The notes: generated by a model from the letters alone, not told the origin. DNA of 64,000 nucleotides from Hanleya hanleyi (GCA_036873755.1 JAVTVY010017356.1:1-64000); one strand, 5' to 3'; shown: positions 1 to 9,595, counted from the first letter of the stretch. Numbers and translations are program-made.

Positions 1-489
1 ATCCTGTGGTGTTATGGCGCTTGGCAGCCCGCGTATGAGGCACTGGCCCGTGTCCCCGGACTCACCTTAGTGGAAGGCTTACCGCCTGAGGAACTACCCC
101 CAGACACCTTGGTCGTGGTGGACGATCTCATGACGGAAACGGATAGTCGAATCACCCGGCTCTTTACCAAAGGCAGCCATCATCGTCGGTTGAGCATCAT
201 TTACATCGTACAGAATCTCTTCAGTAAAAACAAAGAACACCGGAACATTAGTTTGAATGCTCAGTATGTGGTGTTATTCAAAACCCCCAGAGACGCGTCA
301 CAAATTACCCACCTAGCTCAACAGATGTACCCTAAAAACACGGCCTTTGTACGAGAAGCCTTTGACGATGCCACCCAACCTGCGCATGGCTATCTCCTCA
401 TCGACTTGAAACAAGACACGCCCCAACCCCTGCGATTGCGTACCCTGATTTTTCCCGGTGAACTACAGACGGTGTACACCCCCAAATGA
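1..489 (+). CDS. Adintovirus genome-packaging ATPase, C-terminal part
   Basis: The frame is open from base 1 and ends at a TGA at 487-489, so the gene enters from outside the window and its start and Walker A loop are not visible. A Walker B strand is present (LVVVDDLMTE), followed by a basic stretch and IIYIVQNLF, the sensor-like strand typical of FtsK/HerA-type packaging ATPases. In adintoviruses and Polintons this enzyme is thought to drive DNA into the capsid. It is the first of seven genes on the plus strand. No break is seen in the visible 162 codons. The family is clear from the motifs and from the capsid and protease neighbours. Confidence 0.85.
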   Translation: MLWCYGAWQPAYEALARVPGLTLVEGLPPEELPPDTLVVVDDLMTETDSRITRLFTKGSHHRRLSIIYIVQNLFSKNKEHRNISLNAQYVVLFKTPRDASQITHLAQQMYPKNTAFVREAFDDATQPAHGYLLIDLKQDTPQPLRLRTLIFPGELQTVYTPK

Positions 490-544
490 GTAAAGAAGAG
501 GATAAAAGAAGAAGACAACGGTCGCTAGCCTTCATTTCCTCAAC

Positions 545-883
545 ATGTCTGCACGCGTACGCAAGCACGCGCCCGCTCTGCGGGTATTACGCAGCGCGCC
601 CCCGGAAGTGGGCCGGGCCCTGGTGCGCGGCGCGGATCCCGACTTGGTCCGGTGTTTGTGTGAAGTCGCCCATAATGTATTAAAAGGCAATGTTCCCCTC
701 AGTCCTCTGCAGAAAGAGAAATTGCAACGGCACAAGGCAGGTCTCCGAACGTTGGTCAAGAAAACGGGCAGTGTCAAGAAAAAGAAACAGGTGTTACAGC
801 GAGGTGGATTTCTCGGCGCACTCCTCGCTCCCTTAGCCGCGACTGTACTGGGCCCGTTACTCGGTTCCATCTTGGGACGCTAA
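545..883 (+). CDS. Small basic protein with hydrophobic C-terminus (adintovirus late protein)
   Basis: An intact 112-residue protein that starts at an ATG 55 bases after the ATPase stop. The N-terminal two thirds are basic and probably helical (LRSAPPEVGRALVRGADPDL, then a KKKKQ run). The last 25 residues are glycine- and leucine-rich and hydrophobic (GGFLGALLAPLAATVLGPLL). Small proteins of this layout next to the packaging ATPase recur in adintovirus and Polinton-like elements. The role is not established; a membrane-active or core function like the small adenovirus core peptides is an inference. Another start at 486 overlaps in a different frame and is a shadow. Confidence 0.75.
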   Translation: MSARVRKHAPALRVLRSAPPEVGRALVRGADPDLVRCLCEVAHNVLKGNVPLSPLQKEKLQRHKAGLRTLVKKTGSVKKKKQVLQRGGFLGALLAPLAATVLGPLLGSILGR

Positions 884-887
884 CAGC

Positions 888-1658
888 ATGGAGCATACGA
901 AAAAAATGATGCTGGTCGAACCTCGACTGTTACAGAGTTTACAATCTCCCTATCCCGTCCCGGCCACCGTGCAACAACTCCAGTCTCTGGATGAAGAAAT
1001 GAATAATATACTGCAACGTCGACTCCCCGATCACGAGAAAATTCAACTCTACCATCATACGCTGAACCAGTACCAGACGTTTATGGATCAATATAGAGGG
1101 GGGAGTACTAGTACGCCACCACCACCTCCCACCACCACCACGCCTACCCCACTCCCACCCCCACCGTCATCCTCGGCCTCACCTGAACTGGAACAGGAAG
1201 TGTTGGCCAGTGTGCCTAAAGCCTTCAAGACCAAGGCGCGTTTATTGTTGGAGCGGGTGAAACAGCATGCCGATATGAGTTGGAACAATGAAGGAAAATT
1301 GCTGATTCGCAACCAAGTGGTACCGGGGTCTCATATGACCGATTTGATCAACGATATGGTGCGTTCTTGCAAACACTCTAATCCCCCGGGCTGGGAAGCC
1401 TTTGCTCAGGCGTTAAAAGACACACACATCCCTCAAGAATTGGTAGGCAATCGTGAACGCTGGAAGTGGATGCAAGCCCCCTCTCGACGTCTCCCCACTA
1501 CCCGGGAACGTGAATGGCAACCGCAGACACCGCCCAAAACACCCTCACGGCAAAAAATACGGCGATTTCACCCCTATGCCTCTCCTATAGCGACCATACC
1601 ACAACCACGACGATCACGACGCCGAGTTAAGGCGCCCAAGGCCTGGGAATCTTTATAA
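888..1658 (+). CDS. Adintovirus conserved protein with proline-rich linker
   Basis: An intact 256-residue protein whose ATG lies four bases after the previous stop. It has three parts: an N-terminal helical segment (residues 1-65, starting MEHTKKMMLVEP), a Thr/Pro/Ser linker at about 70-105 that is low complexity, and a compact C-terminal domain (about 105-200) containing NNEGKLLIRNQVVPGS and PQELVGNRERWKWM, followed by a basic tail. The same start and the same PQELVGN-type motif are familiar from unnamed proteins of Polinton/adintovirus elements in invertebrates. I do not know its function; its place between ATPase and capsid genes suggests a virion or assembly protein. Confidence 0.75.
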   Translation: MEHTKKMMLVEPRLLQSLQSPYPVPATVQQLQSLDEEMNNILQRRLPDHEKIQLYHHTLNQYQTFMDQYRGGSTSTPPPPPTTTTPTPLPPPPSSSASPELEQEVLASVPKAFKTKARLLLERVKQHADMSWNNEGKLLIRNQVVPGSHMTDLINDMVRSCKHSNPPGWEAFAQALKDTHIPQELVGNRERWKWMQAPSRRLPTTREREWQPQTPPKTPSRQKIRRFHPYASPIATIPQPRRSRRRVKAPKAWESL

Positions 1659-1690
1659 AAACCCGGTGCAGAAGCCAGAACAACTCAGTC
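1654..1690 (+). promoter_or_regulatory. TATA box and initiator for the penton-like gene
   Basis: TATAAAA at 1654-1660 overlaps the end of the preceding gene. An initiator-like TCAGTC lies at 1685-1690, placing the likely start A at 1687, 33 bases after the first T of the TATA box and 13 bases before the ATG at 1700. The spacing fits an RNA polymerase II core promoter, so the capsid genes from here on may have their own transcript. Confidence 0.55.
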
Positions 1691-1699
1691 GTCATCGTC

Positions 1700-2494
1700 A
1701 TGTTTTACCTGACGTTGCCCAGTAATAGTTCACTCGATGTGTTTCCCACAACACCTTGACCCAGTATGTCACTCAATTACCCCAACCGTTACATTTACCG
1801 GGACGCTGGGAATGTGGACTGGTGGATATTCAATACCCTTACTCATGGTACAACGTACAAGACAGAGAAGTATGGTACGAAGTGAATACCCAGCAAGGTA
1901 AAATCTACAGACTGACGCTCCCCCAAGGCCAATACGATACGCCGCAGAAGTTCATACAGGGTCTGATGGACTTGTTGTCGTACAAGGCTCTAAAGGAGAG
2001 CACGGACAGTGCAACACCCCTGATAGCCTTTCGCTTCAAGGAAAGGGTGGTCTTCGATGTCAACGTACACAACGACAAGAGCTCTATCATGCTGAGCCCT
2101 AACGTGAGTGTGAAACTCAGTCCTACACTACAGCAAATGTTATGCTGGCCCTGAGTTTCTACACACGGGTCCCACCATTGACACCGGACCCATTTGATGG
2201 ATATGAAAGCAGGGTATGTACGGACTGTACGTCTACTCGGATGCCGTGGACAGCCATATTGTGGGTGATGTGAACACACTTCGTTACGCGGTGGTACCAT
2301 TAGCCGTGACGTATGGCGAACAAGCCACTCCACAAAGCTTCAACCCTATCATGTTCCTGCCCGTACGCCATACCGATATCGACACGATCACGGTGGATAT
2401 AAGAGATGACACGGGACGGCCGATCCCATTCGAACGAGGAAAAGTGGTGCTGACACTTGCTTTCCGACAAACCCGCTCTCCTCACTTCGTATAA
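1700..2494 (+). pseudogene. Penton-like minor capsid protein, broken by three frame changes
   Basis: The ATG at 1700 begins the MFYLTLPSNSS start that is characteristic of the single-jelly-roll minor capsid (penton) protein of adintovirus-like elements. The frame shifts near 1748, again near 2140-2150, and again near 2205-2215. The pieces are recognisable in three frames: WECGLVDIQYPYSWYNV after the first break, TPDPFDGYES in the middle, and GLYVYSDAV and DIRDDTGRPIPFERGKV to the stop at 2492-2494. Each break can be explained by a small indel; no substitution stop is needed. As read, no full-length product can be made. The protein is expected to form capsid vertices with the major capsid protein. 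The core-like gene follows one base later. Confidence 0.85.
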
Positions 2495-2495
2495 T

Positions 2496-2927
2496 ATGTA
2501 CGTACCTTACCAGTGTCATACGCCCAGCTATGCCGACTACTACAAGAAACAAACGGGAGGAAGCTTGCCCATGTTTAGCGGGGCACGCATGCAACGAGGT
2601 CACGGATTGGGAAACATACTGGGCAGCATTGTGAAAACATTTTTACCCATGGTGACACGGGGGGTGAAAGCGGTGGGAAAACAAGCGGTACGCAGTGGAT
2701 TGCGCGTGGCCGGTGATGTGATGGAAGGCACAGCACCCCGACAAGCCTTCAAACGACGGGCTAAAGAAGCCGGGAGGGTGTTGATCGCCAAAGCCCTTAA
2801 AAGACAAACGCCGACACCGCGAAGAGTCAGTCGACGGCCAACACACCGACGACGCACACCCCAGAGGAGAAGGACTAAGCCCCAGAAGAAAAAGAAGAGT
2901 AGTAGTAGGAGAGATATCTTCGCATAA
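2496..2927 (+). CDS. Basic core-like or pVI-like adintovirus protein
   Basis: The first ATG of the frame is at 2496, one base after the penton stop; an upstream TTG is not used by eukaryotes. The 143-residue product has a Tyr-rich start (SYADYYKKQTGGSLPMFSGA), a glycine-spaced segment (GHGLGNILGSIVKTFLPMV then GVKAVGKQAVRSG) and a tail of about 40 Arg/Lys/Ser residues. The glycine-spaced segment recurs in this position in Polinton/adintovirus elements and resembles the amphipathic region of membrane-lytic minor capsid proteins such as adenovirus pVI, while the tail suggests DNA binding. The function is inferred. Its stop codon overlaps the next ATG by one base (TAATG). Confidence 0.75.
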   Translation: MYVPYQCHTPSYADYYKKQTGGSLPMFSGARMQRGHGLGNILGSIVKTFLPMVTRGVKAVGKQAVRSGLRVAGDVMEGTAPRQAFKRRAKEAGRVLIAKALKRQTPTPRRVSRRPTHRRRTPQRRRTKPQKKKKSSSRRDIFA

Positions 2928-4232
2928 TGGCCTTCATTCACTCCGAGTCATGTCCGTCTACCAACAGTGAATTGGATTTGTGGACTATTCCACCCACCCA
3001 AACCAGTGTAGCCGAAGGACGTTGGGTAGAACATCGACCCTTGGCTAGCCTGACGGGAGTGGGTCCCGTAGAATTTACCATTGAAAACAAAGATACGGCC
3101 TACCTGGATTTAGCCCACACCTACTTGTACGTGAAAGCTAAAATAACGAACAAGGACGGGACGGACATAGTGGCCGCTGCGAATGTAGCCCCGGTGAATC
3201 TTTGGCTGCACTCCCTGTTCCAACAGGTGGATATCAGTCTGAACGATAGACTCATCAGTACGTCCAACAATACGTATGCGTATCGAGCCTACCTGGAGAC
3301 GCTGTTGTCGTACGGCAGTGATGCCAAACTATCACACTTACAAGCTGAGCTGTACTACAGGGATACACCCGGAAACCAGAACATGCTACTCCCTGGCAAT
3401 AATGGGTACGCCAGACGCAAAAGATTAGCAAAAGAAAGCAAGTCCATCGATATGATGGGACGACTGCACGCCGATCTGTTCCTGCAAGACCGCTACATGA
3501 TGAACGGTGTATCCATCAAGATCAAGTTGATCCGTTCCTCACCTATGTTTGCCTTAATGGCCGGTGGGGAGGGGGCTATCGATTACAACATCATCATTGA
3601 AGATGCAGCCCTGTTTGTCCGTACGGTAGATTTGCAACAGCGGGTGTTGCTGAGTCACATGCAAGCCTTATCGAAAAAAAAAGCCCTGTATCCCATCCGA
3701 CGCGTACAGACCAAGGTGTTCTCTGTGCCCGCAGGTACGATGATGGCCAACAGAGAGAATTTATTTCTAGGAGATCTGCCTAAACGTCTTACCCTGGCGT
3801 GTGTGACCAACACCACATTCAATGGAAATTGGGCTGAGAATCCGTTCAAATTTGATCATTTCAACATCAACTTTGTGGCACTGCACGTGGCTGGCCATCA
3901 AATTCCAGCCCGTCCCTTACAACCGGACTTTACTAACGGAAACTATGTGCGGACCTACCTGAACCTGTTTACAGCCACAGGACAAAACAACCAGGACGAA
4001 GGCAATACCATCAGTCGAAAAGACTTTAGCAATGGGTACACATTGTTCGCCTTTGACCTCACCCCTACCTTGGAACACGATCATGGCTTTACTGAAGAAA
4101 CGAAACCTACGGTTGGAACTGCGTTTCTCCACCCCTCTACCCAGCACCATTAACGTGATTTGCTACGCCGAGTTTGATAACGTCATCAGCGTGGATGAGC
4201 AAAGAAACGTGCTGTGTGACTTCTCCAGCTAA
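2927..4232 (+). pseudogene. Double-jelly-roll major capsid protein (hexon-like), one frame break
   Basis: The gene starts MAFIHSESCPSTNSELDLW and continues with features of adintovirus major capsid proteins: YLDLAHTYLYVKAKI, LWLHSLFQQVDISLNDRLI and a long conserved middle (DLFLQDRYMMNGVSIKIKLI). The frame opened at 2927 runs to a stop at 4153, but the family's C-terminal strand (NLRLELRF and NVICYAEFDNV) lies in another frame that ends at 4230-4232. The switch falls at about 4084-4092, next to a short T run. A single-base indel explains it. As read, the product would lack its last beta strands. This protein would form the bulk of the capsid shell. The protease gene starts three bases after the true end. 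Confidence 0.9.
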
Positions 4233-4234
4233 AC

Positions 4235-4711
4235 ATGGATACAGAACAGCTGATGGACATACTCCAGCGAGATGCCAACATCCCCTTTCGAGGTGTGTTT
4301 CCACGCAATGTGTTTCCCACCCACTCCACCACCCCTGCAGCCTACATCCTGAATACAGACCCGAGGAGTCGATCCGGTGAACATTGGATAGCTGTGTACG
4401 TGGACACCCAAGGCCAAGGCGAATACTTTGATTCCTACGGACTTGCACCCCTCCATGCCGATTTGGTGAAATTCATGGACGTCTCTACTACAGAGTGGCG
4501 TTGGAATACGCAAAGATTACAAGGCCCCTTGAGTAGTGTGTGCGGACAGTACTGTGTGTTTTATCTCACTCACCGGAGTAGAGGACATTCTATGGCCACC
4601 ATTGTACATATGTTTGATGATTATTATCAAGCCGAAGACCGGGATGTTCTCGTCTATGACTGGACGGCCTCTCGTTTTAATGTGCATGCTCCATTTCTCT
4701 GGTTAACTTAA
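4235..4711 (+). CDS. Adenain-type virion maturation cysteine protease
   Basis: An intact 158-residue protein with the catalytic layout of adenovirus-type (Ulp1-fold, C5/C48-like) proteases: His50 in GEHWIAVYVD, Asp66 in EYFDSYG, Gln96 as the oxyanion-hole residue and Cys103 in VCGQYC. The length fits the family in Polintons and adintoviruses. It would cleave capsid and core precursors during virion maturation. Its ATG follows the major capsid stop almost directly. It is the last gene of the plus-strand unit and is followed by a polyadenylation signal. No missing key residue is seen, so the enzyme should be active if expressed. Confidence 0.92.
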   Translation: MDTEQLMDILQRDANIPFRGVFPRNVFPTHSTTPAAYILNTDPRSRSGEHWIAVYVDTQGQGEYFDSYGLAPLHADLVKFMDVSTTEWRWNTQRLQGPLSSVCGQYCVFYLTHRSRGHSMATIVHMFDDYYQAEDRDVLVYDWTASRFNVHAPFLWLT

Positions 4712-4775
4712 AAAAATGTACTGCGCGCAGACCTCCCTTGTTTATTATTGTTATGACGTTGTTGTTCTGACGTTG

Positions 4776-4781
4776 AATAAA
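4776..4781 (+). terminator. Polyadenylation signal of the capsid/protease unit
   Basis: AATAAA lies 65 bases after the protease stop, on the plus strand, with a GT-rich stretch just before it. It fits as the 3' end signal of the late transcripts. Confidence 0.6.
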
Positions 4782-4822
4782 TTGATGAAAAAAACACAAT
4801 GATGGGTTTTGACTTTCTCTTT

Positions 4823-4828
4823 TTTATT
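4823..4828 (-). terminator. Polyadenylation signal of the DNA polymerase transcript
   Basis: AATAAA on the minus strand about 230 bases past the polymerase stop. With the plus-strand signal at 4776 it shows two convergent units whose 3' ends lie about 45 bases apart. The tRNA gene lies inside this 3' untranslated region. Confidence 0.55.
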
Positions 4829-4933
4829 TAAGCCAACAAGGATTAGACTATACAAAATAGAAATACAGGGTACAAAATAGTAGGGTATGTACACATAGAA
4901 TAGTAGTGGTATATATATATACAAAAAAAGTTC

Positions 4934-5018
4934 TGCCACGAGTAGGATTCGAACCCACGACCAGCAATTGCTGACCAGCACTTAGGACTGGCGCCTTAGA
5001 CCACTCGGCCATCGTGAC
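4934..5018 (-). tRNA. tRNA-Leu (anticodon UAA) inside the adintovirus element
   Basis: An 85-base class II tRNA. The acceptor stem GTCACGA pairs with TCGTGGC (one G-T pair) and is followed by discriminator A. The D arm is GCC...GGC. The anticodon stem CCAGT/GCTGG holds the loop CCTAAGT, giving anticodon TAA. The long variable arm folds as CAGC-AATT-GCTG and the T arm is GTGGG-TTCGAAT-CCTAC. Box A (TGGCCGAGTGG) and box B (GGTTCGAATCC) are intact, and a run of seven T residues follows the 3' end, as expected for RNA polymerase III termination. The only flaw is C instead of the near-universal T at position 33. There is no intron and no SINE body. It lies 37 bases past the polymerase stop. Confidence 0.85.
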
Positions 5019-5055
5019 TTTTACATTTGTGTATCCACAGTTAGTGTTCGACATT

Positions 5056-8000
5056 TTACAAGTCCAAGTAAGTGGTGCTCACACCGTCGGCCAATACTTT
5101 TCGTTTGGGATAAAAGAAAGTAAAGGCGTCTCGTTGCTGAATATAGGTCCGCATCTGGTGGTCGACGACCCGGAATCCTCGGTTAGTGCCACTCGCACTG
5201 GCCTGGCTTTGCAACACGCCCAGGTAGAGACCTTTGTCGATGTTGGGATCGCGCCGGCTCACCCCTTTACAGCTAAATTTATTTTCCTCGCCTCCATCTC
5301 CTCCGTAACAGTAGTAGGTCTTGGAGGAGAGAGCAATCATAGCATCTCCGCTCCACTCCAGCTTGAAGAGCCCGGGTGTCCGCTTATCGTAGGTGTAGTG
5401 ATCGCGTCGGGGTAGCCACTGGTCCCGTTCCGCCTCATACTGATCCCTTAGCTCGGGTTTGACGAGTGACTCCCAGTCCGGGTGGGAAACGGCCATGTAG
5501 GCCGAATCTGTGTCCATTTCCATGACTTGCCAGTCTGCGGTGTTAAAATATACACCCATAAAATCATAGATGAATTCTAGCATCCTCAGCTTGGCCACCT
5601 GATAGACCATACATCCAATCTGCAGGGGTGAATTATATCGAATAGTCTTCTTGGCTGAAGTGACTTCATAGGTGTCGTCATCGATCACCTCCACGGATCG
5701 AAACAGAGGAGAATTCACTCTTTTGCGGGCTTGGGTAGTAGTACAAATGTTCACGTTGACGTGTTTATCCTGGTTGGTAACTGCTTTTCCATAATAACCA
5801 TTGCCAGTGAGCTTCCAAGATTCAGCGATGATGGCCTGACTCGGGTATTCATCACCTTGACGACGGGCCTTCGTCACGAGGTGCGCATTCTCGGCAAAAC
5901 AAGCCTCAGGTACGTACTGGATTACCTGATAGATTTGAGTAATTTCCAAACCGTGCTTCATGTACCACTGCAGTAAGGGGGTGCCCAGCAAGATCTTCTC
6001 GGCCCACATACTTCCAATTAACATGCGGCGAGGTTTAGGCAAACACTCGTGCTGCTCCGCATAGGCGCCCATGGTCTCGCCAATATCCGCCCGACCCACC
6101 AGCGTGTTCTTGAAGATAGGCGGACACTGGGCGAAGAGGGGCTTGAGAGTGTCTGGAACATGCAAATCACATTCTACAAAGCCGTAGAGCTGTCCCGAAC
6201 GAATGGCGTCCAACATCTGGGGCAGACTTAGCAGTCGCCGACGACTCAAAGGGTACTCACGCTCTTTTAGGAACCGTTGTAAATGGGGCAGGGCCTTGCA
6301 CATGGTGTGAAATTCACACTCCCACATCTCAATGAGATGGAAGCCTCGCTCTTTGACGTAATCTCCGTTGACCACTACTTCTTCGCGTAATTCTTGTGCC
6401 GATTTTCCACGTCGCTCATTGAAGCGTCCCGCGCTAAAATGACATTCGTGACCGTGCCAGTAACACCCGTAAAACTGGAAAACAGTCGGTGTGCCTTGGA
6501 CAAGGGCAAACCCATCGACGGGGAGTCGGCGATCTCCTATCCGCTTCTCTGTGGCGTTGGTCTGGTGACGAATATAAATGGCCCGTCTATAGGCTTCCCA
6601 GTCTAACCACTGGTCGGCGAGATGTTTGTACGGCGTCCGTTGCGGTGTAAAATGCCGACCTTCTGCCCACCAACGCGTATAATGACCGCTGGGCATGGGT
6701 TGGGCGAGCGACCACAAGTACAAGGCATTCGCGTCAAACCCAATGATTTTGGCACACGGTTTCCCACTGGGGAGAGTCGTCACATCCTTCTCATGGTAGC
6801 GGTGAAAAATAAGGCTAGGGCCCCCACAATGTTCCGCTTCAAACAATCGTGCATGTCTGCATCTTTTTGTTGTATGAGTGAAAAGTACGTAGGACACTCT
6901 TGAAACAGATGGCGAAGCGCCAGACCAGGTAAACTTAAGCACTCCTTGAATATGTCCACATGCATTTGGCGACGAAAGAGTTGCACCATTTTTTCGGCCG
7001 CTTCGAGAAAGGGAACCACATCTAGGTTGTTATACCACACCAGGAAATCTCGCAACGTCTTCATGCTGTGACGGTTCCACACTTGTTGGAGTTCGATGTA
7101 GGTGGCCTCCGGTAGAGCTGCCCCTTTCAGGTCATTGTAAAACGCTTCGCGGGATGGCAACTGGGTGTCTTCTAAGCGGTCCAGGCTCGTCATATAGGTG
7201 TAAGGAAAGTAACCTTTCGTTTGGGCACAGTCATAGGCCTTGACCCACTGGTCATAGCTACAATTAGGTGCCAGGTAATTCCTTACATCGAGGAAATGCA
7301 GTGATGTGGTAGTGAGGGCCATATGGTTGTTGATCTTTTTGATCACCGACTTGAGGGTATCGGACTGGGCCAAGTAAGGGTAGAGAAATTCCTTCACCAT
7401 GTTCAAGTCGTATCGCCCCGAATTGAAGCCGAGCACCGGTAACTGACCTAAATATTGAAGGAACCGTAACTTCAATTTCGCCGCATAGGGTTTCGGTAAA
7501 GGGACCTCCTGCGACTGCAGAGGCTGCGACTGGGATTGCGGCCCAGACTCGGACTCGGACTCTTCATCATCGCTGAACGCTACACCAGGTTGAGGAATGC
7601 GGTCGTCCAGCTGGGCCAGTACGTCCTCGAACTTGGCCACCAACAATTCCGTACTGACCGCACTGACTTTCTCTAAATACTCCATCATACGGGTGATCAA
7701 CTCATGGGATTCTCCCGTGGACACGAAACACACCGGAGCAGCGTCATAGCCAGGTACATTGGATGAAATGCTGACACTCAGAGGAATATGGCGCTGTGTC
7801 CACTGTGTTTTCGCCGAAAACAGGTCCATGGGCTCTAACAGGGCCTCAAAATCATAGCATGCCCGGAAGGGAAAATAACGGTCCTCCTCCGGTATCATCA
7901 CACCCTCATCGGCCAGTTCCTGGAAAATAGTAGGCGTATTATGATACACGCCACCCGGATAGACTCGCTTCACACTGTTATCACAGGTTTTCTCGTGGCG

Positions 8001-8969
8001 ATGTAAGTTGTAAGACGTTTTAAAGACACGATGGCATTGGGCACAACTGAAAGACTGAGCGTACTGGCTCATATCGTGGATGAGCGAAAAATGACTCACG
8101 CCATTGTCATCGAACACATTGACTTTCATGGTAGCAGCATACCGTTCTGTTGATCGCCGAACCAATTCAGCCACAAATGTATCCTCCTCCTCGCATCGTA
8201 ATCGATACACAAAGATATTAATATCGAACAGTCTTTCCACGTCATCCAAATTCTTAAAGGGAACTCCACGGAAGTGCCGCTTATCCATGTCTTGCTGCTC
8301 TAAATACTGCTCCCAATAGCCATCGGCCACTGTGTCACAACTCCGGGGGTCACACTCGTCCAGATGCACGGCCAAACATCGAAACAGACATTTCCGGTCT
8401 TTGTAGGGCCCCTTTTTCCCTCCTGTTAATACATTCAGGCCTTGTCGATGAAGCAACCACGGGGGAAGTTGTACAGGAGCACCGATCGGGTGATCTCTCA
8501 TTTTCGTGACGAAAAATGTAACGTTAGTCACCATTTCCACAAGCCATTGGGTATTGGGGCGTTGCAACTGGGCCCATTCCAATGGATCCAACGTAGTCAA
8601 TTGGTCGATCAGGGGCTGGAGAGAAATCGCATCCGTCACCGTGAACGGCTGATCAAACACATAGGTATTATTGCTGGGATAGAAATACCGCAGTTGGTCC
8701 GTCTCCTTGTGCCGTAAGATATACCCAAATGTCATATTCAACTTATAGGCCGTCACCTGATCTTTGAAAATGTTCTCGGCATAGGTAGTGAGATACGTGA
8801 GGTCCTCCAGCCGAAAATTGTACAAGTCCAAAAGACGACGGTCAAGGTGAAAACAATGGTGTATGGTAGCCCAGTGTCGTTGATAAATGACCCTCACACG
8901 CTCGTCTTCAGGCAAGACTTCAACCGGAGGTGCTGCTGGGTCCAAGGGAAAATCTTCTCCACGTCTCAT
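5056..8969 (-). pseudogene. Protein-primed family B DNA polymerase, one frame break
   Basis: The first ATG of the frame is at 8969; the frame is open upstream to 9038 but only from a TTG. The N-terminal region has a segment beginning KCLFRCLAVHLDEC and a C2H2-type finger (CAQC...HRHEKTC) near residues 306-328. The 3'-5' exonuclease follows: CYDFEAL near 373, GFNSGRYDLN near 516 and YNNLDVV near 648. The frame then shifts in the C5 run at 6821-6825, where one more base would join the halves. The second half carries polymerase motif A (GFDANALYLW), motif B (KLTGNGYYGKAV), motif C (MDTDSAYMAV) and the KFSCKGVSRR motif, and ends normally. All catalytic residues seen are intact. The enzyme would replicate the element from a protein primer at the termini. 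Confidence 0.93.
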
Positions 8970-9070
8970 GCTTTTCGTCTCATACAAGCGGATAGGCAAA
9001 CAGGCAGGGAGGCAGACAGGCAGATCAGGTAAGTCCAATTGAAATACACTCCCTTCCCTAAAAATCGACT

Positions 9071-9080
9071 GCTTTTTATA
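9071..9080 (-). promoter_or_regulatory. TATA box of the DNA polymerase gene
   Basis: TATAAAAAGC on the minus strand, 102 bases upstream of the polymerase ATG at 8969. It directly adjoins the first copy of the inverted YY1-like motif at 9090, so the repeat cluster is placed where an enhancer would act. Confidence 0.5.
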
Positions 9081-9089
9081 CGTTTTCCG

Positions 9090-9487
9090 GTGAGTGGGGT
9101 GGGTTCAAAATGGCGACCCCTTATTTTACACACACAACACCCTAAGCCACCATTTTAAACCCACCCCACTCACATCCCAGGTCAATCAGTGCACGAGGTG
9201 AGTGGGGTGGGTTCAAAATGGCGGACTTTCAGCGGTCGGGAGAAAATAGTGTGCCGCCATTTTGAACCCACCCCACTCACATCTCACTCACTGACCCCGG
9301 TGAGTGGGGTGGGTTCAAAATGGCGGCCCCTTATTTTACACACACAACACCAATCAGTGCACCGAAGTGAGTGGGGTGGGTTCAAAATGGCGGCCCCTTA
9401 TTTGACACACACAACACCAATCCGTGCACGGATTGGTGTTGTGTGTGTCAAATAAGGGGCCGCCATTTTGAACCCACCCCACTCACA
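9090..9487. repeat. Cluster of seven inverted YY1-like motif repeats with a 120-bp palindrome
   Basis: The motif GTGAGTGGGGTGGGTTCAAA followed by ATGGCG occurs on the plus strand near 9090, 9199, 9300 and 9367, and inverted near 9150-9174, 9256-9281 and 9461-9486. Many copies share the extension CCCCTTATTT-(G/T)ACACACACAACACC. The last pair forms a perfect palindrome from 9367 to 9486 centred on GTGCAC. Each copy holds AAAATGGCG (a YY1/Pho-type core when followed by GC) and TTCAAA, which resembles a cell-cycle CHR element. It may be a promoter or enhancer array, a replication origin, or part of the element's terminal region. The other end of the element is outside the window, so terminal repeats cannot be confirmed. 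Confidence 0.85.
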
Positions 9488-9489
9488 TT

Positions 9490-9590
9490 AGGCCACGCCC
9501 CCTCATCACGCATGCGCACAACCACACTTCTGACGTCACACCAAGTTCTGCGTATGCGCAGTGAGGCGCTAATCCGATGATTTACTCCTT
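9490..9590. promoter_or_regulatory. GC-rich segment with CRE-like and NRF1-like motifs
   Basis: Within 90 bases there is a CACCC/Sp-type box (CCACGCCCCC), CATGCGCA and TATGCGCA (NRF1-like), and the CRE palindrome TGACGTCA. CpG density is high compared with the AT-rich flanks. No gene starts here. It may be regulatory DNA of the element or of its insertion site; the assignment rests on motifs alone. Confidence 0.35.
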
Positions 9591-9595
9591 GTATA

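Noticed and set aside
486..683. 65-codon open frame starting within the ATPase stop codon
   Set aside because: It overlaps the ATG and body of the conserved 112-residue gene in another frame, has low-complexity content and no recognisable family.
8970..9038. Extension of the polymerase upstream to 9038
   Set aside because: The frame is open but begins at TTG; the first ATG is at 8969, and the extra residues come from a CAGGCAGG-type simple repeat.
1..9590. A retroviral-like integrase expected in adintovirus/Maverick elements
   Set aside because: No DDE integrase motif was found in any frame of this segment. It may lie left of the window, so absence is not claimed.
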